Source of the DNA: Streptomyces sp. HD
GTDB lineage: Bacteria > Actinomycetota > Actinomycetes > Streptomycetales > Streptomycetaceae
Assembly: GCF_028369295.1 (NCBI RefSeq)
Contig: NZ_JAQMYP010000018.1
Span: forward strand, 103,529-167,528
Reading direction: 5' to 3'
DNA length: 64,000 nt
The first letter of the stretch is position 1. The number at the start of each line of letters is the position of its first letter. Of the stretch, positions 31,741-40,423 are shown one piece after another. Below the pieces are notes generated by a model. That model did no database searches. It had not been told where the DNA came from and saw nothing but the letters and a program-made list of their open reading frames with translations. The position numbers and the translations under genes are program-made.

Positions 31741-33696
31741 TCAGTTCGACTTCCACCACGCCGCGGAGGCGTCGCGCAGGGTGTTGGTGCCGCAGTGCAC
31801 CTCGCCCATGCCGAGGTGGTAGGTGTACCAGTCGTCGATGTACGACACCTTCAGACCGACTCGCGTGTACGCCGCCGTGACGGCCTGCGTGAAGATGTCC
31901 TTGCCGCCGATGACCGGACCCCACTGGCGCGGGGCGAGATAGCGGTCGCGGGCGAGCAGGATGCCGTTGACGGCGCCCGGGACATAGGCGCTGGTCCGGA
32001 CGGCGGCCGGGGCGGCGGACGCGGCACGGTCCTGGGCGAGCCGCTTCTGCTGGCCGTACTTGCCGAGGGTGTCCACGAGCGCGGGGTCGCCGCCCATGCG
32101 GGTCAGACGCGGCACGGCCACGTCCCGCCCGCCGGCCGCCGACATCTCGGCCTCCCGGGTGTACAGGCCCGGCACGCGCACGATCTCCTCGTCGGTGACG
32201 CCGGTCTCGCGCTTGAGGATGGCGAGGTTCGCCGCGATGCGCTCGGCCGCCATGGTGTTGTCGGCCACGAAGTGCCGGGCGGCGAGGGCCTGGTCGATGG
32301 TCTCCTTCGGCGCCGGCGTGCCACCGAGGCCCGGGACGGAGAACATCTTGGTGCTGCCGTGGCCGGCCCGCTGCGCGTCGCGCAGCAGCTTCAGCCCGGC
32401 CTGCGGGTCGGCGACCCCGATCCGCCAGCCGCGCGGGGTGTCGGCCGGCAGGAACTGCACGAACTCGTCGACATGGCCGACGCCCAGCCACGAGGTGTCC
32501 AGCAGCAGCGGGTCCTGCATGCCCTGGGACTTCAGCAGCGTGCGCATCGCCTGCGCCGGCTTGGAACCCGTGTCCTTGCGGTGGCCCATGATGACGCGGC
32601 CGGCCGGGAAGGAGCGTCCGCCGTGCGTGTAGGGCGGGATGGTCTCCATGTTCCCGGTGGAGTTGAGCGTCCCCTCCTCCGAGTCGCGCACACCGGAGAC
32701 CTGCACGACGCCGATGTCGCGGCCGCGCACCTTCTCGAACAGCTCCCGGCCGGCCTCACGGCCGGGCTGCGCCGAACGCAGCATCACACGCATCACATGC
32801 CGCTGCCCGCCCGGGCCGGCCATGCTCACATAGGCCGGCTCCACGAAGTCCTGCGCCCAGATGTCGCCGTACTTGTCGAAGGTCACGAGCGGCTTGGTGA
32901 TCCCCGCGCGCCGCACCTCGTTCCCCAGGTTCTTCACGAACTGCCGGTAGGGCCCGTCCTCGGGGCTGTTGCCGGGCACCTTGGTGACCATCACCTGCTG
33001 GGCGTTCTGCAGGTGGTGGTGGGTCAGCAGCGGGGCGACGCGCAGGGTCACCGTGTCGGAGGTGGTCCGGCCGGCCGACGTCACGGACAGCTGGATCACC
33101 GCGCGGCCGTCCCACTTCGCCGTGTCCCGGATGACGTCGGTGGCCTCGACGCCGAACTCCGCACCGGAGCGCAGCTCGGCGGCCGACAGCCGCATGTCGG
33201 GCGTGACCAGGGCCCAGCCGCCGGAGCGCTTGAGGAAGACCCGGGTGTACTTGGCCCCGGCCGTCACCTTCACACTGCCCTTGGCGTCGGCTGCCAGACC
33301 CGGCATGGCCACGGAGCGGATCCGGGCGAGATCGGCGGCATCGGCCGCCCCGTTGACCTTCTTGTCGGCCGCGTCGTTGCAGGAGGCCAACTTGGCGTCG
33401 GACAGCGGACGGCCGTCGGGCCCCTTGACCGGGCAGCGCTTGGTGTCGTCGTCGAGGTTGGGAAGGTAGACCGCTCCGCGACCGGTGGACCAACTGTCCT
33501 CACCCGCGGTGTCGGTGTCGCCGGTGACGTCGACACGGCCGTCGCGGTCAACGTCCGCGCGGAGGTCGGCGGTTGGGGCGGCCGACGGTGCGGCGAAGGC
33601 GGGAGTGAGCGGGGAGGCGAGCACGGAGCCCGCCGCGGTGACGGCGATGATCACCTGTCTTGTAGAGGTCGTACGTATACGCGTACGTGTGCGCAC
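31741..33696 (-). CDS. Exported protein-arginine deiminase
   Basis: A 651-residue protein with a basic Sec/Tat-like signal (RQVIIAVTAAGSVLASPLTP, cleavage near AFA). Residues 48-56 (DVDRDGRVD) look like a Ca-binding EF-hand loop, consistent with Ca dependence. PAD catalytic residues are conserved: Asp283 in DIWAQDFVEP, His408 and Asp410 in GVGHVDEFVQF, and Cys635 in GEVHCGTNT. PADs convert peptidyl-arginine to citrulline, and bacterial secreted forms modify host or competitor proteins; the target here is unknown. The GTG at 33696 has GAAAGGGA seven bases upstream. Length and domain order (beta domains then a C-terminal pentein fold) match vertebrate PADs. Confidence 0.92.
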   Translation of the reverse strand: MRTRTRIRTTSTRQVIIAVTAAGSVLASPLTPAFAAPSAAPTADLRADVDRDGRVDVTGDTDTAGEDSWSTGRGAVYLPNLDDDTKRCPVKGPDGRPLSDAKLASCNDAADKKVNGAADAADLARIRSVAMPGLAADAKGSVKVTAGAKYTRVFLKRSGGWALVTPDMRLSAAELRSGAEFGVEATDVIRDTAKWDGRAVIQLSVTSAGRTTSDTVTLRVAPLLTHHHLQNAQQVMVTKVPGNSPEDGPYRQFVKNLGNEVRRAGITKPLVTFDKYGDIWAQDFVEPAYVSMAGPGGQRHVMRVMLRSAQPGREAGRELFEKVRGRDIGVVQVSGVRDSEEGTLNSTGNMETIPPYTHGGRSFPAGRVIMGHRKDTGSKPAQAMRTLLKSQGMQDPLLLDTSWLGVGHVDEFVQFLPADTPRGWRIGVADPQAGLKLLRDAQRAGHGSTKMFSVPGLGGTPAPKETIDQALAARHFVADNTMAAERIAANLAILKRETGVTDEEIVRVPGLYTREAEMSAAGGRDVAVPRLTRMGGDPALVDTLGKYGQQKRLAQDRAASAAPAAVRTSAYVPGAVNGILLARDRYLAPRQWGPVIGGKDIFTQAVTAAYTRVGLKVSYIDDWYTYHLGMGEVHCGTNTLRDASAAWWKSN

Positions 33697-33883
33697 GGCA
33701 CATCCCTTTCCGGTGGGGGGTGTTTCGCCGTGCAAGAGGTGGAACGCGCGCTGTGCGTTCACTGTGGGGACGAGACATCATCTCTGAGTCTCATGTGTGT
33801 CCTGTCGTTGCTGGTGGGCCCGGACTCCGCGCCGCCGTCGAGGAGTTCGGCACGTTCCCGCCGGGTGGGGCCGGTCCGTGCCG

Positions 33884-34810
33884 TCAGGCCGTGCGAGTCC
33901 GTGACGTCAGAATGCTGAGCGAGTTGGCCACCACGATCGCGCCGATGCTCGCCCACTCCAGTCCGCCCAGGTCCTGGCCCAGGCCGATCAGGCCGACCAG
34001 GGCCGCGAGGACCGGGTTGACGCTCATGAAGAGGCCGAAGGCCCGGGCCGGGACATGACGCAGGGTGAACAGATCCGCGAGATACGGCACGGCCGAGGAG
34101 AGCACACCTGCGGCGACCGCGCAGACGACGGCGCCGACGGTCGGCGGATGCCGCAGGGCGACGACGACGCCGATCGGCAGGAACATCACCGCGGACAGAC
34201 ACGACGCGGCCGCCGCGCCCTGCGCCCCGGGGATGCGTCGGCCGACGGTGCGGTTGAGCAGGATGTACGACGCCCAGCAGACGGCGGCCAGCAGGCCCAG
34301 GCCCATCCCGAGATAGTCGGCCGAGGGCTGCGGCCGCATCAGGGTGACGACACCGGCCGCGGCGATCACCGCGCAGCACACGTCCACACGGCGCCGGGAG
34401 GTCGCCAGGGCGATGGTGAGCGGGCCGAGGAACTCCAGGGTCACCGCCAGCCCCAGGCCGACACGGTCGATCGAGGAGTACAGCGACAGGTTCATGGTGC
34501 CGAACACCACGGCCAGCAAGGTCACCGGCCACCACTGGCGCCAGCTGAACGTGCGCGGCCTCGGCCTGTCGACGGCCAGCAGGACGAGGGCGGCGACGTA
34601 CTGACGCACGGCGACGACACCGACGGGCCCGAGGACGGGGAAGGCGAGGGAACCGATCGCGGCGCCCGTCTGGTTCGACAGGCCGCTGCCGATCATCGTG
34701 GCCACACCGGCGAGACGGCCGCGGGTCGGCTCGGGGTCTGTGAGCGGGTCCGTGGGTGCGGGTGCGGCTGAAGGGGCGGGTGCGGGCGCGGCTGCGGGGC
34801 GGGTGCGCAT
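33884..34810 (-). CDS. EamA/DMT-family exporter
   Basis: A 308-residue membrane protein with ten predicted transmembrane helices in two EamA repeats (ATMIGSGLSNQTGAAIGSLA; GLLAAVCWASYILLNRTVGR). It resembles the RhtA/YddG-type drug/metabolite transporters that export amino acids or metabolites; the cargo is unknown. The N-terminus is Pro/Ala-rich (APAPAPSAAPAPTDPLTDPE). The start at 34810 is uncertain, with 34834 giving eight more residues. It is divergent from a LysR regulator across ~70 bases, the classic layout for LysR-controlled exporters. Confidence 0.88.
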   Translation of the reverse strand: MRTRPAAAPAPAPSAAPAPTDPLTDPEPTRGRLAGVATMIGSGLSNQTGAAIGSLAFPVLGPVGVVAVRQYVAALVLLAVDRPRPRTFSWRQWWPVTLLAVVFGTMNLSLYSSIDRVGLGLAVTLEFLGPLTIALATSRRRVDVCCAVIAAAGVVTLMRPQPSADYLGMGLGLLAAVCWASYILLNRTVGRRIPGAQGAAAASCLSAVMFLPIGVVVALRHPPTVGAVVCAVAAGVLSSAVPYLADLFTLRHVPARAFGLFMSVNPVLAALVGLIGLGQDLGGLEWASIGAIVVANSLSILTSRTRTA

Positions 34811-34878
34811 GCGCTCATCGTGGGGCCGGTGCATCCTTGCGCATAATGCGTTGGCGGCCGCATCTATACGCTTGAGTC

Positions 34879-35733
34879 ATGAATGTGGAGCTGAGGCAGT
34901 TGCGCTGCCTCGTCGCGATCGTCGACGAGGGCACCTTCACCGACGCAGCCCTCGCCCTCGACGTCTCCCAGGCGGCCGTCTCCCGCTCACTGGCCTCGCT
35001 CGAACGCGCCCTGGGCGTACGGCTGCTGCGGCGGACCTCTCGCGAGGTGACCCCGACGGGCACCGGCCTGCGCGTCCTGGCGCACGCCCGGCGTGTGCTC
35101 GGCGAGGTGGACGACCTGCTGAGGGAGGCCACCTCCGGGCACGACCGGCTGCGGATGGGCTACGCCTGGGCGGCGCTCGGCCGGCACACCCCGGCCTTCC
35201 AGCGCCGCTGGGCCGCCGCGCGCCCCGGGACCGATCTGCAGCTGGTGCGCGTCAACTCGGCCACCGCCGGCCTCGCCGAGGGCGCCTGCGACCTGTCCGT
35301 CGTACGCCGACCGGTGGACGACCGGCGGTTCGACTCCGCCATCGTCGGACTGGAGCGGCGGCTGTGCGCGGTCGCCGCCGACGACCCGCTGGCCCGGCGC
35401 CGCACGGTCCGGCTGGCCGACCTCAGCGGCCGTACCCTCCTCGTCGACCGCCGCACCGGGACCACCACCGCGGACCTGTGGCCGCCCGACTCGCGCCCCG
35501 AGACCGAGGAGACGCACGACGTCGACGACTGGCTCACGGTGATCTCTGCCGGCCGCTGCGTCGGCGTGACCGCCGAGGCCACCGCCCACCAGTACCCCCG
35601 CCCCGGCGTCGTCTACCGGCCGGTGCGGGACGCCGAACCCATCGCCGTACGACTGGCCTGGTGGCGCGACGACCCGCACCCCGCGGCCCAGGCGGCGATC
35701 GAACTGCTCACCGCGCTGTACCGGGGCGACTGA
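34879..35733 (+). CDS. LysR family transcriptional regulator
   Basis: A 284-residue LysR protein. The N-terminal helix-turn-helix spans residues 1-60 (MNVELRQLRCLVAIVDEGTF, AALALDVSQAAVSRSLASLE, LLRRTSREVTPTGTGLRVLA). The substrate-binding domain follows (LRMGYAWAALGRHTPAFQRR; DLSVVRRPVDDRRFDSAIVG). It is divergent from the EamA exporter, which it likely activates in response to the exported metabolite. ATG at 34879 gives the usual N-terminus; GCATAATGCG and ATCTATACGCTTGAG lie in the short promoter region. Confidence 0.93.
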   Translation: MNVELRQLRCLVAIVDEGTFTDAALALDVSQAAVSRSLASLERALGVRLLRRTSREVTPTGTGLRVLAHARRVLGEVDDLLREATSGHDRLRMGYAWAALGRHTPAFQRRWAAARPGTDLQLVRVNSATAGLAEGACDLSVVRRPVDDRRFDSAIVGLERRLCAVAADDPLARRRTVRLADLSGRTLLVDRRTGTTTADLWPPDSRPETEETHDVDDWLTVISAGRCVGVTAEATAHQYPRPGVVYRPVRDAEPIAVRLAWWRDDPHPAAQAAIELLTALYRGD

Positions 35734-35787
35734 CACCCCGGCCGTCGGGGATGCGCGCAGGGCCTCGGTGGCGTGTCATGAGAGGTG

Positions 35788-35887
35788 TGCGCGGCGACGA
35801 ATGCAGGTGCGCAGCGACGAAGCCGGGCGCGCGGCGACGGAGAAGGGCGCGCGGCGGGACGGAGGCGCGTGCGGCGTGGCGCCCGGA
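35788..35887. repeat. Five degenerate 20-bp tandem repeats
   Basis: Units of the type TGCGCGGCGACGAATGCAGG are repeated every 20 bases from 35788 to about 35887, with increasing divergence to the right. The array is in non-coding DNA after the LysR gene. Confidence 0.7.
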
Positions 35888-36099
35888 AAACGGCAGGTGA
35901 CGACGCGGGCTCCGCGGCACGGGCCCCGGAATACCGGCCCCGGCGTACGGGCGCCGGCGTCTGGGCTCCGGCATGGGGCGGGAAGGGCCCCATCCACTTC
36001 TCGCGGATCCGGATTGCGCGGTGCACGGCCGTGTGCCGCTTCTCCGCGTCGCTGTGGGTCCTTCCCGTCCTCTCCAGCACACCACGCGCGCGGCGGATA

Positions 36100-36123
36100 C
36101 GCCAGGGCCGTACGGCCCTGGCG
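36100..36123. promoter_or_regulatory. Perfect 24-bp palindrome
   Basis: CGCCAGGGCCGT (36100-36111) is followed directly by its complement ACGGCCCTGGCG (36112-36123). It lies 125 bases before the beta-phosphoglucomutase start. With no loop it is more likely a protein-binding site than a terminator, but either is possible. Confidence 0.5.
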
Positions 36124-36247
36124 AGACCCGGGGGCGGTGCCCGAAGGTGGCAGGGCGGCCCCAGCGGGTACCCATGAGCGGATCCCGCCGGGCGTGGGTG
36201 AGTCGTCGAGTGGACGGCTGAGCCGTCGAGTGGAGGTGAGGTGACCG

Positions 36248-37024
36248 ATGCGTCCGCCCCGCATCCCTGCTGACCGGTCCCGCGACGCGCTCGCCCCCGT
36301 CCTGCGCGACATGGGCGCCGTCGTCTTCGACACCGACGGGGTGATCACCGACTCGGCCCGGCTGCACGCGGCCGCCTGGAAGACGGCCTTCGACGCCTGG
36401 CTGCTCGCCCACCCGCCCGAGGATCCCGACCGGCGCCGTCCCTTCGACGCACGCGACGACTATCTGCGCCACGTCGACGGCAAGTCCCGCCTCGACGGAG
36501 CCAAGGCCTTCCTCGCCTCCCGCGGCATCGAGACGTCCGCCGAGACGGTACGGGCCGTCGCCGCGGACAAGGAGCGTCTCTTCACGCAGCGGCTGCGCGA
36601 GCAGGGCGTGGACGCCTACCCGGGGACGGTACGGCTGGTGAAGGCGCTGCGCGCGGCGGGCGTGCCCCGGGCCGCGGCCTCCGCATCCAGGCATGCCGGG
36701 GAGCTGCTGAGCCGGGCCGGGGTGCTGGACCTCTTCGACGCCCTGGTGGACGGCGGCGAGGCGGCCCGGCTGGGCCTCGCGGGCAAGCCGGCGCCGGACC
36801 TGTTCCTGGAGGCGGTCCGCAGGCTCGGTGTCCCCGCCGACCGGGCCGCCGTCGTCGAGGACGCCCTGGCCGGCGTGGAGGCGGGCCGGCGTGGCGGGTT
36901 CGCCTTGGTGGTCGGCGTGGACCGGGCCGCCGGCACGGACACGGGGACGCGGCTGCTGCGGCACGGCGCCGACCTCGTCGTACGTGACCTCGGAGAACTC
37001 TGCGCGGGAGGAGCGCCCAAGTGA
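36248..37024 (+). CDS. Beta-phosphoglucomutase-type HAD phosphatase
   Basis: A 258-residue HAD-IA protein. The nucleophile loop is VFDTDGVITDS with Asp28 and Asp30. A helical cap follows (DARDDYLRHVDGKSRLDGAK), then motif II/III (AAASASRHAGELL, AGKPAPDLFLEAVRRLG) and motif IV (VVEDALAGVEAGRRGG). Beta-PGM interconverts beta-glucose-1-phosphate and glucose-6-phosphate. Its stop overlaps the GH65 phosphorylase start, so the pair forms a route from an alpha-glucosyl disaccharide to glucose-6-phosphate without ATP. GGAGGTGAGG precedes the ATG. Confidence 0.9.
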   Translation: MRPPRIPADRSRDALAPVLRDMGAVVFDTDGVITDSARLHAAAWKTAFDAWLLAHPPEDPDRRRPFDARDDYLRHVDGKSRLDGAKAFLASRGIETSAETVRAVAADKERLFTQRLREQGVDAYPGTVRLVKALRAAGVPRAAASASRHAGELLSRAGVLDLFDALVDGGEAARLGLAGKPAPDLFLEAVRRLGVPADRAAVVEDALAGVEAGRRGGFALVVGVDRAAGTDTGTRLLRHGADLVVRDLGELCAGGAPK

Positions 37025-39420
37025 CCGACGACCGCAGCCCGGGGGGTGAGGCGACGGGCTGGAGCTGGGAGTACGAGGGCTACGCTCCCGCCGACGAACG
37101 CCTCCGGGAGTCGCTGTGCACGCTGGGCAACGGCTACTTCGCCACCCGGGGCGCGCTTCCCGAATGCGCCGCCGACGAGGTCCACTACCCGGGCACCTAT
37201 GTGGCCGGCATCTACAACCGGCTCACCTCCAAGGTGTCGGGCCGCCATGTGGAGAACGAGGACATGGTCAATGTCCCCAACTGGCTGCCCCTGCGCTTCC
37301 GCCTTCCCGGCGGGCGCTGGATCGTCCCCGACTCCACGCCTGTGCTCGCCCACCGGCAACTGCTGCGACTGTCCGTCGGGCTGCTGGAGCGCAGGACGCG
37401 GTACGACCTCGGCGGCGGCCGGGTTCTGACGGTACGCCAGCTTCGATTGGTGCATATGGCCGACCCCCATCTGGCCGCGCTGCGCACCGAGTTCACCGTC
37501 GAGGGGTTCTCCGGCCCTCTTGAGGTGGAGGCGGCCCTGGACGGCTCGGTCACCAACTCCGGGGTGCCGCGTTACCGGGATCTCGACGGCCGTCATCTGA
37601 CCCATGTGCACACCGGCACCGCCGCCCCGGACACGGTCTGGCTGCGCTGCCGCACCCGCACCTCCGACACCCGGATCGGGATCGCGGCCCGGCTCACCGC
37701 CGACGCACCCCTCACCACCCGCCACGAATCGCCGTACGCCATCCAGCGGCTGACGCTCGACATGGTGCCCGGCCACACCGTCACGGTCGACAAGACAGTG
37801 GCCCTGCACACCTCCCGCGACCCGGCCATCAGCGACCCGCTGCACGCGGCCGTCGACCGGGTCGGCCGGGCCCCCGGCTTCGACGCGCTGGTCGGGTCGC
37901 ACCGCAGCGCCTGGGGACAGCTCTGGCGCCGCGCCGAACTCGACGTGCCCGGCGAGTCGGGCCGCATCCTGCGGCTGCACCTCTTCCACGTGCTGCAGAC
38001 CCTCTCACCGCACACCGCCGACCTCGACGTGGGCGTGCCCGCCCGGGGACTGCACGGCGAGGCCTACCGAGGCCATGTCTTCTGGGACGAGCTGTTCGTC
38101 CTGCCCTTCCTCAACCTGCACTTCCCGGAGGTCTCCCGCGCCCTGCTCCACTACCGGCACCGACGCCTCGAACAGGCCCGCACCAGCGCCGCGGCAGCCG
38201 GCCGGCAGGGCGCGATGTACCCCTGGCAGAGCGGCAGCGACGGACGTGAGGAGACCCAGCAGCTCCATCTCAACCCGCGCTCGGGACGCTGGCTGCCCGA
38301 CCACTCCCGGCTCCAGCACCACGTCGGCTCCGCGATCGCGTACAACGTGTGGCAGTACTGCGAGGCCAGCGGCGACATGGAGTTCCTGCACACCAAGGGC
38401 GCCGAGATGCTGTTGCAGATCGCCCGCTTCTGGGCGGGCAAGGCCGTCTACGACGACGGCATGGGCCGCCACCGGATCAAGGGCGTCGTCGGCCCCGACG
38501 AATACCACGAGGCGTACCCCGACGCCGAGAATCCCGGCCTGGACGACAACGCGTACACCAACGTCACCGCTGCCTGGGTGCTCGCCCGCGCCCTGGAGCT
38601 GATCGCCGACCTGCCCGAGCCGCGCCGCCGCGAGCTCGTCGAACGCACCGGCCTGGACGGGGGCGAGCTGGAGCGGTGGGAGGACGTCTCGCGCACGCTG
38701 CACGTCCCCTTCCACGACGACGTCATCAGCCAGTTCGCGGGCTACGGCGACCTCGCCGAGCTCGACTGGCACGGCTACCGCGGCCGGTACGGCGACATCC
38801 GGCGCCTCGACCGGATCCTGGAGGCGGAGGGCGACACCGTCAACCGCTACCAGGCCTCCAAACAGGCCGACGTGCTGATGCTCGGCTATCTCTTCGCACC
38901 GGCCGAACTGGGGGGCCTGTTCCACCGGTTGGGCTACCGGATGGACGAGGACGTGTGGCGGCGCACCGTCGACTACTACATGCACCGCACCAGCCACGGC
39001 TCCACCCTCAGCGGCCTGGTGCACGGCTGGGTGCTGGCCCGCTGCCGGCGCTCGGAGGCCTGGAAGTTCTGCCAGGAGGCCCTCCAGGGCGACATCGCCG
39101 ACGTGCAGGGCGGCACCACCGGTGAGGGCATCCACCTGGGTGCCATGGCCGGCACCCTCGACCTCGTCCAGCGCGGGCTGACCGGTCTGGAGACCCGGGG
39201 CGGCGCCCTGCGGCTGGACCCCGTGCCGCTGCCCGAGCTGTCCTCGTACGGGTTCGCCCTGCGCTACCAGGGCAACTGGGGCGTCCGGCTGCGCCTGGAA
39301 CGCGGACTGCTGGAGATCGCGGTCCCGTCCCACGACGTCTCACCGATCGACGTACGGCTGCCGGGCCGCGAGGTGTCGCTCCAGCCGGGGGAGACGGGAC
39401 GACTGGTCCTGCCCGAGTGA
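37021..39420 (+). CDS. GH65 disaccharide phosphorylase
   Basis: A 799-residue GH65 enzyme with an N-terminal beta-sandwich (~1-290), a linker, the (alpha/alpha)6 barrel with the general acid Glu494 in KGVVGPDEYHE, and a small C-terminal beta domain. Other signatures are GYFATRGALPE, FWDELFVLPFL and HRTSHGSTLSGLVH. GH65 enzymes phosphorolyse maltose, trehalose, kojibiose or nigerose to beta-glucose-1-phosphate and glucose; which disaccharide is used cannot be decided here. The GTG start overlaps the stop of the beta-phosphoglucomutase gene (GTGA). Its product is the substrate of that enzyme. Confidence 0.93.
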   Translation: MTDDRSPGGEATGWSWEYEGYAPADERLRESLCTLGNGYFATRGALPECAADEVHYPGTYVAGIYNRLTSKVSGRHVENEDMVNVPNWLPLRFRLPGGRWIVPDSTPVLAHRQLLRLSVGLLERRTRYDLGGGRVLTVRQLRLVHMADPHLAALRTEFTVEGFSGPLEVEAALDGSVTNSGVPRYRDLDGRHLTHVHTGTAAPDTVWLRCRTRTSDTRIGIAARLTADAPLTTRHESPYAIQRLTLDMVPGHTVTVDKTVALHTSRDPAISDPLHAAVDRVGRAPGFDALVGSHRSAWGQLWRRAELDVPGESGRILRLHLFHVLQTLSPHTADLDVGVPARGLHGEAYRGHVFWDELFVLPFLNLHFPEVSRALLHYRHRRLEQARTSAAAAGRQGAMYPWQSGSDGREETQQLHLNPRSGRWLPDHSRLQHHVGSAIAYNVWQYCEASGDMEFLHTKGAEMLLQIARFWAGKAVYDDGMGRHRIKGVVGPDEYHEAYPDAENPGLDDNAYTNVTAAWVLARALELIADLPEPRRRELVERTGLDGGELERWEDVSRTLHVPFHDDVISQFAGYGDLAELDWHGYRGRYGDIRRLDRILEAEGDTVNRYQASKQADVLMLGYLFAPAELGGLFHRLGYRMDEDVWRRTVDYYMHRTSHGSTLSGLVHGWVLARCRRSEAWKFCQEALQGDIADVQGGTTGEGIHLGAMAGTLDLVQRGLTGLETRGGALRLDPVPLPELSSYGFALRYQGNWGVRLRLERGLLEIAVPSHDVSPIDVRLPGREVSLQPGETGRLVLPE

Positions 39421-39538
39421 CCCGGCCCTGTGCAGGACGCAGCCACCGGGGAGAGGCTGGAAGTCACGGCGCACAGGGCGGACGGCACAGGGAACAGGTG
39501 GCGGAAGCCCGCGGATCCCGCACGGAAGGGGGAGCGCG

Positions 39539-40420
39539 ATGAACGGCCCGGTTGTCGTGGGGGTGGACGGTTCGCCGTCGAGCCTGGCGGCCGTGGAGGT
39601 CGCGGCGCGCGAGGCAGGGCTGCGGGGCGTGGCTCTGCGGCTGGTGCACGCCTTCGGGCTGCCCGCCGCGCACATCCCGTCCGGCGGGCGGCCCTGGGAG
39701 CCGAGCGGCGCCGGGCTGCGCGAGCTGATCGACGGCACGCTCCTCAAGGCGGAGCGGCGCGCTCACGACACGGCCCCCGGCGTCGAGATCCTGCGCGAGG
39801 TCGTCGTCGGCGACCCGGTGACGGTCCTGGAGATCGAGTCGCGCTCCGCGTCCCTGGCGGTGGTCGGCAGCCGTGGCCTGAGCCGGTTCGGCGCGCTGCT
39901 GCTCGGTTCCACCGCCGGTCATCTGGCCGCCCATGCCGCCTGCCCGGTGCTGGTGGTGCGCCGCAGGCCCGACCCGGCCGGGCCGGTGCTCCTCGCCGTG
40001 GACGGTTCGCCCGCCGCGCGCGGAGCGGTCGAGTTCGCCTTCGCCCACGCCGCCCTGCACGGTGCGCGACTGGTGGCGCTGCACGCCTGGAGCACCCGGA
40101 CCGAGCGCGCCTACGAGGCTCCCGCCGACCCGCCCTTCGTGACGTACGACGAGAGCCGGCTGCAGGACGAGGAGGAGCGGGTGCTCGCCGAGGCGCTGGG
40201 CGGGCTGCGCGACCGGTATCCCGACGTCGCGGTGGACCGCATGCTGGTGCGCGGCAGGGTCCGGCACTCCCTCATCGAGGCCAGTGCCGGTGCCGGGCTC
40301 GTGGTGGTCGGGGCGCGCGGGCGGGGCGGCTTCGCCGGGCTGCTCCTGGGCTCGGTCAGCCAGGCGGTGCTGCATCACGCGCAGTGCCCGGTGGCCGTGG
40401 TCCGGACCGGGCAGGCGTGA
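39539..40420 (+). CDS. Tandem-domain universal stress protein
   Basis: A 293-residue protein with two USP domains (~1-140 and ~147-293). Both keep the ATP-binding pattern: VVVGVDGSPSSLAAVE with VVGSRGLSRFGALLLGSTAG, and VLLAVDGSPAARGAVE with VVGARGRGGFAGLLLGSVSQ. Tandem USPs bind ATP and support survival under hypoxia or dormancy in actinobacteria. A GGAAGGGGGAGC stretch precedes the ATG. It follows the GH65 gene by 118 bases and converges with ppk2; its placement between carbon and polyphosphate metabolism genes is consistent with a starvation or low-oxygen role. Confidence 0.93.
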   Translation: MNGPVVVGVDGSPSSLAAVEVAAREAGLRGVALRLVHAFGLPAAHIPSGGRPWEPSGAGLRELIDGTLLKAERRAHDTAPGVEILREVVVGDPVTVLEIESRSASLAVVGSRGLSRFGALLLGSTAGHLAAHAACPVLVVRRRPDPAGPVLLAVDGSPAARGAVEFAFAHAALHGARLVALHAWSTRTERAYEAPADPPFVTYDESRLQDEEERVLAEALGGLRDRYPDVAVDRMLVRGRVRHSLIEASAGAGLVVVGARGRGGFAGLLLGSVSQAVLHHAQCPVAVVRTGQA

Positions 40421-40423
40421 ACC

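Larger units (their letters stand above)
35734..36247. other. 514-bp non-coding region before the phosphoglucomutase gene
   Basis: No credible gene: open frames here have arginine/alanine-rich low-complexity products and no starts with ribosome binding sites. The region contains a 20-bp tandem array (35788-35887), a perfect palindrome (36100-36123) and a GTCGAGTGGA direct repeat close to the downstream start. The promoter of the 36248-39420 operon probably lies in its second half. Confidence 0.6.

Noticed and set aside
35785..36177. Open frames in the gap before the phosphoglucomutase gene
   Set aside because: They are Arg/Ala/Gly-rich, overlap a tandem repeat and a palindrome, and have no supporting start signals.
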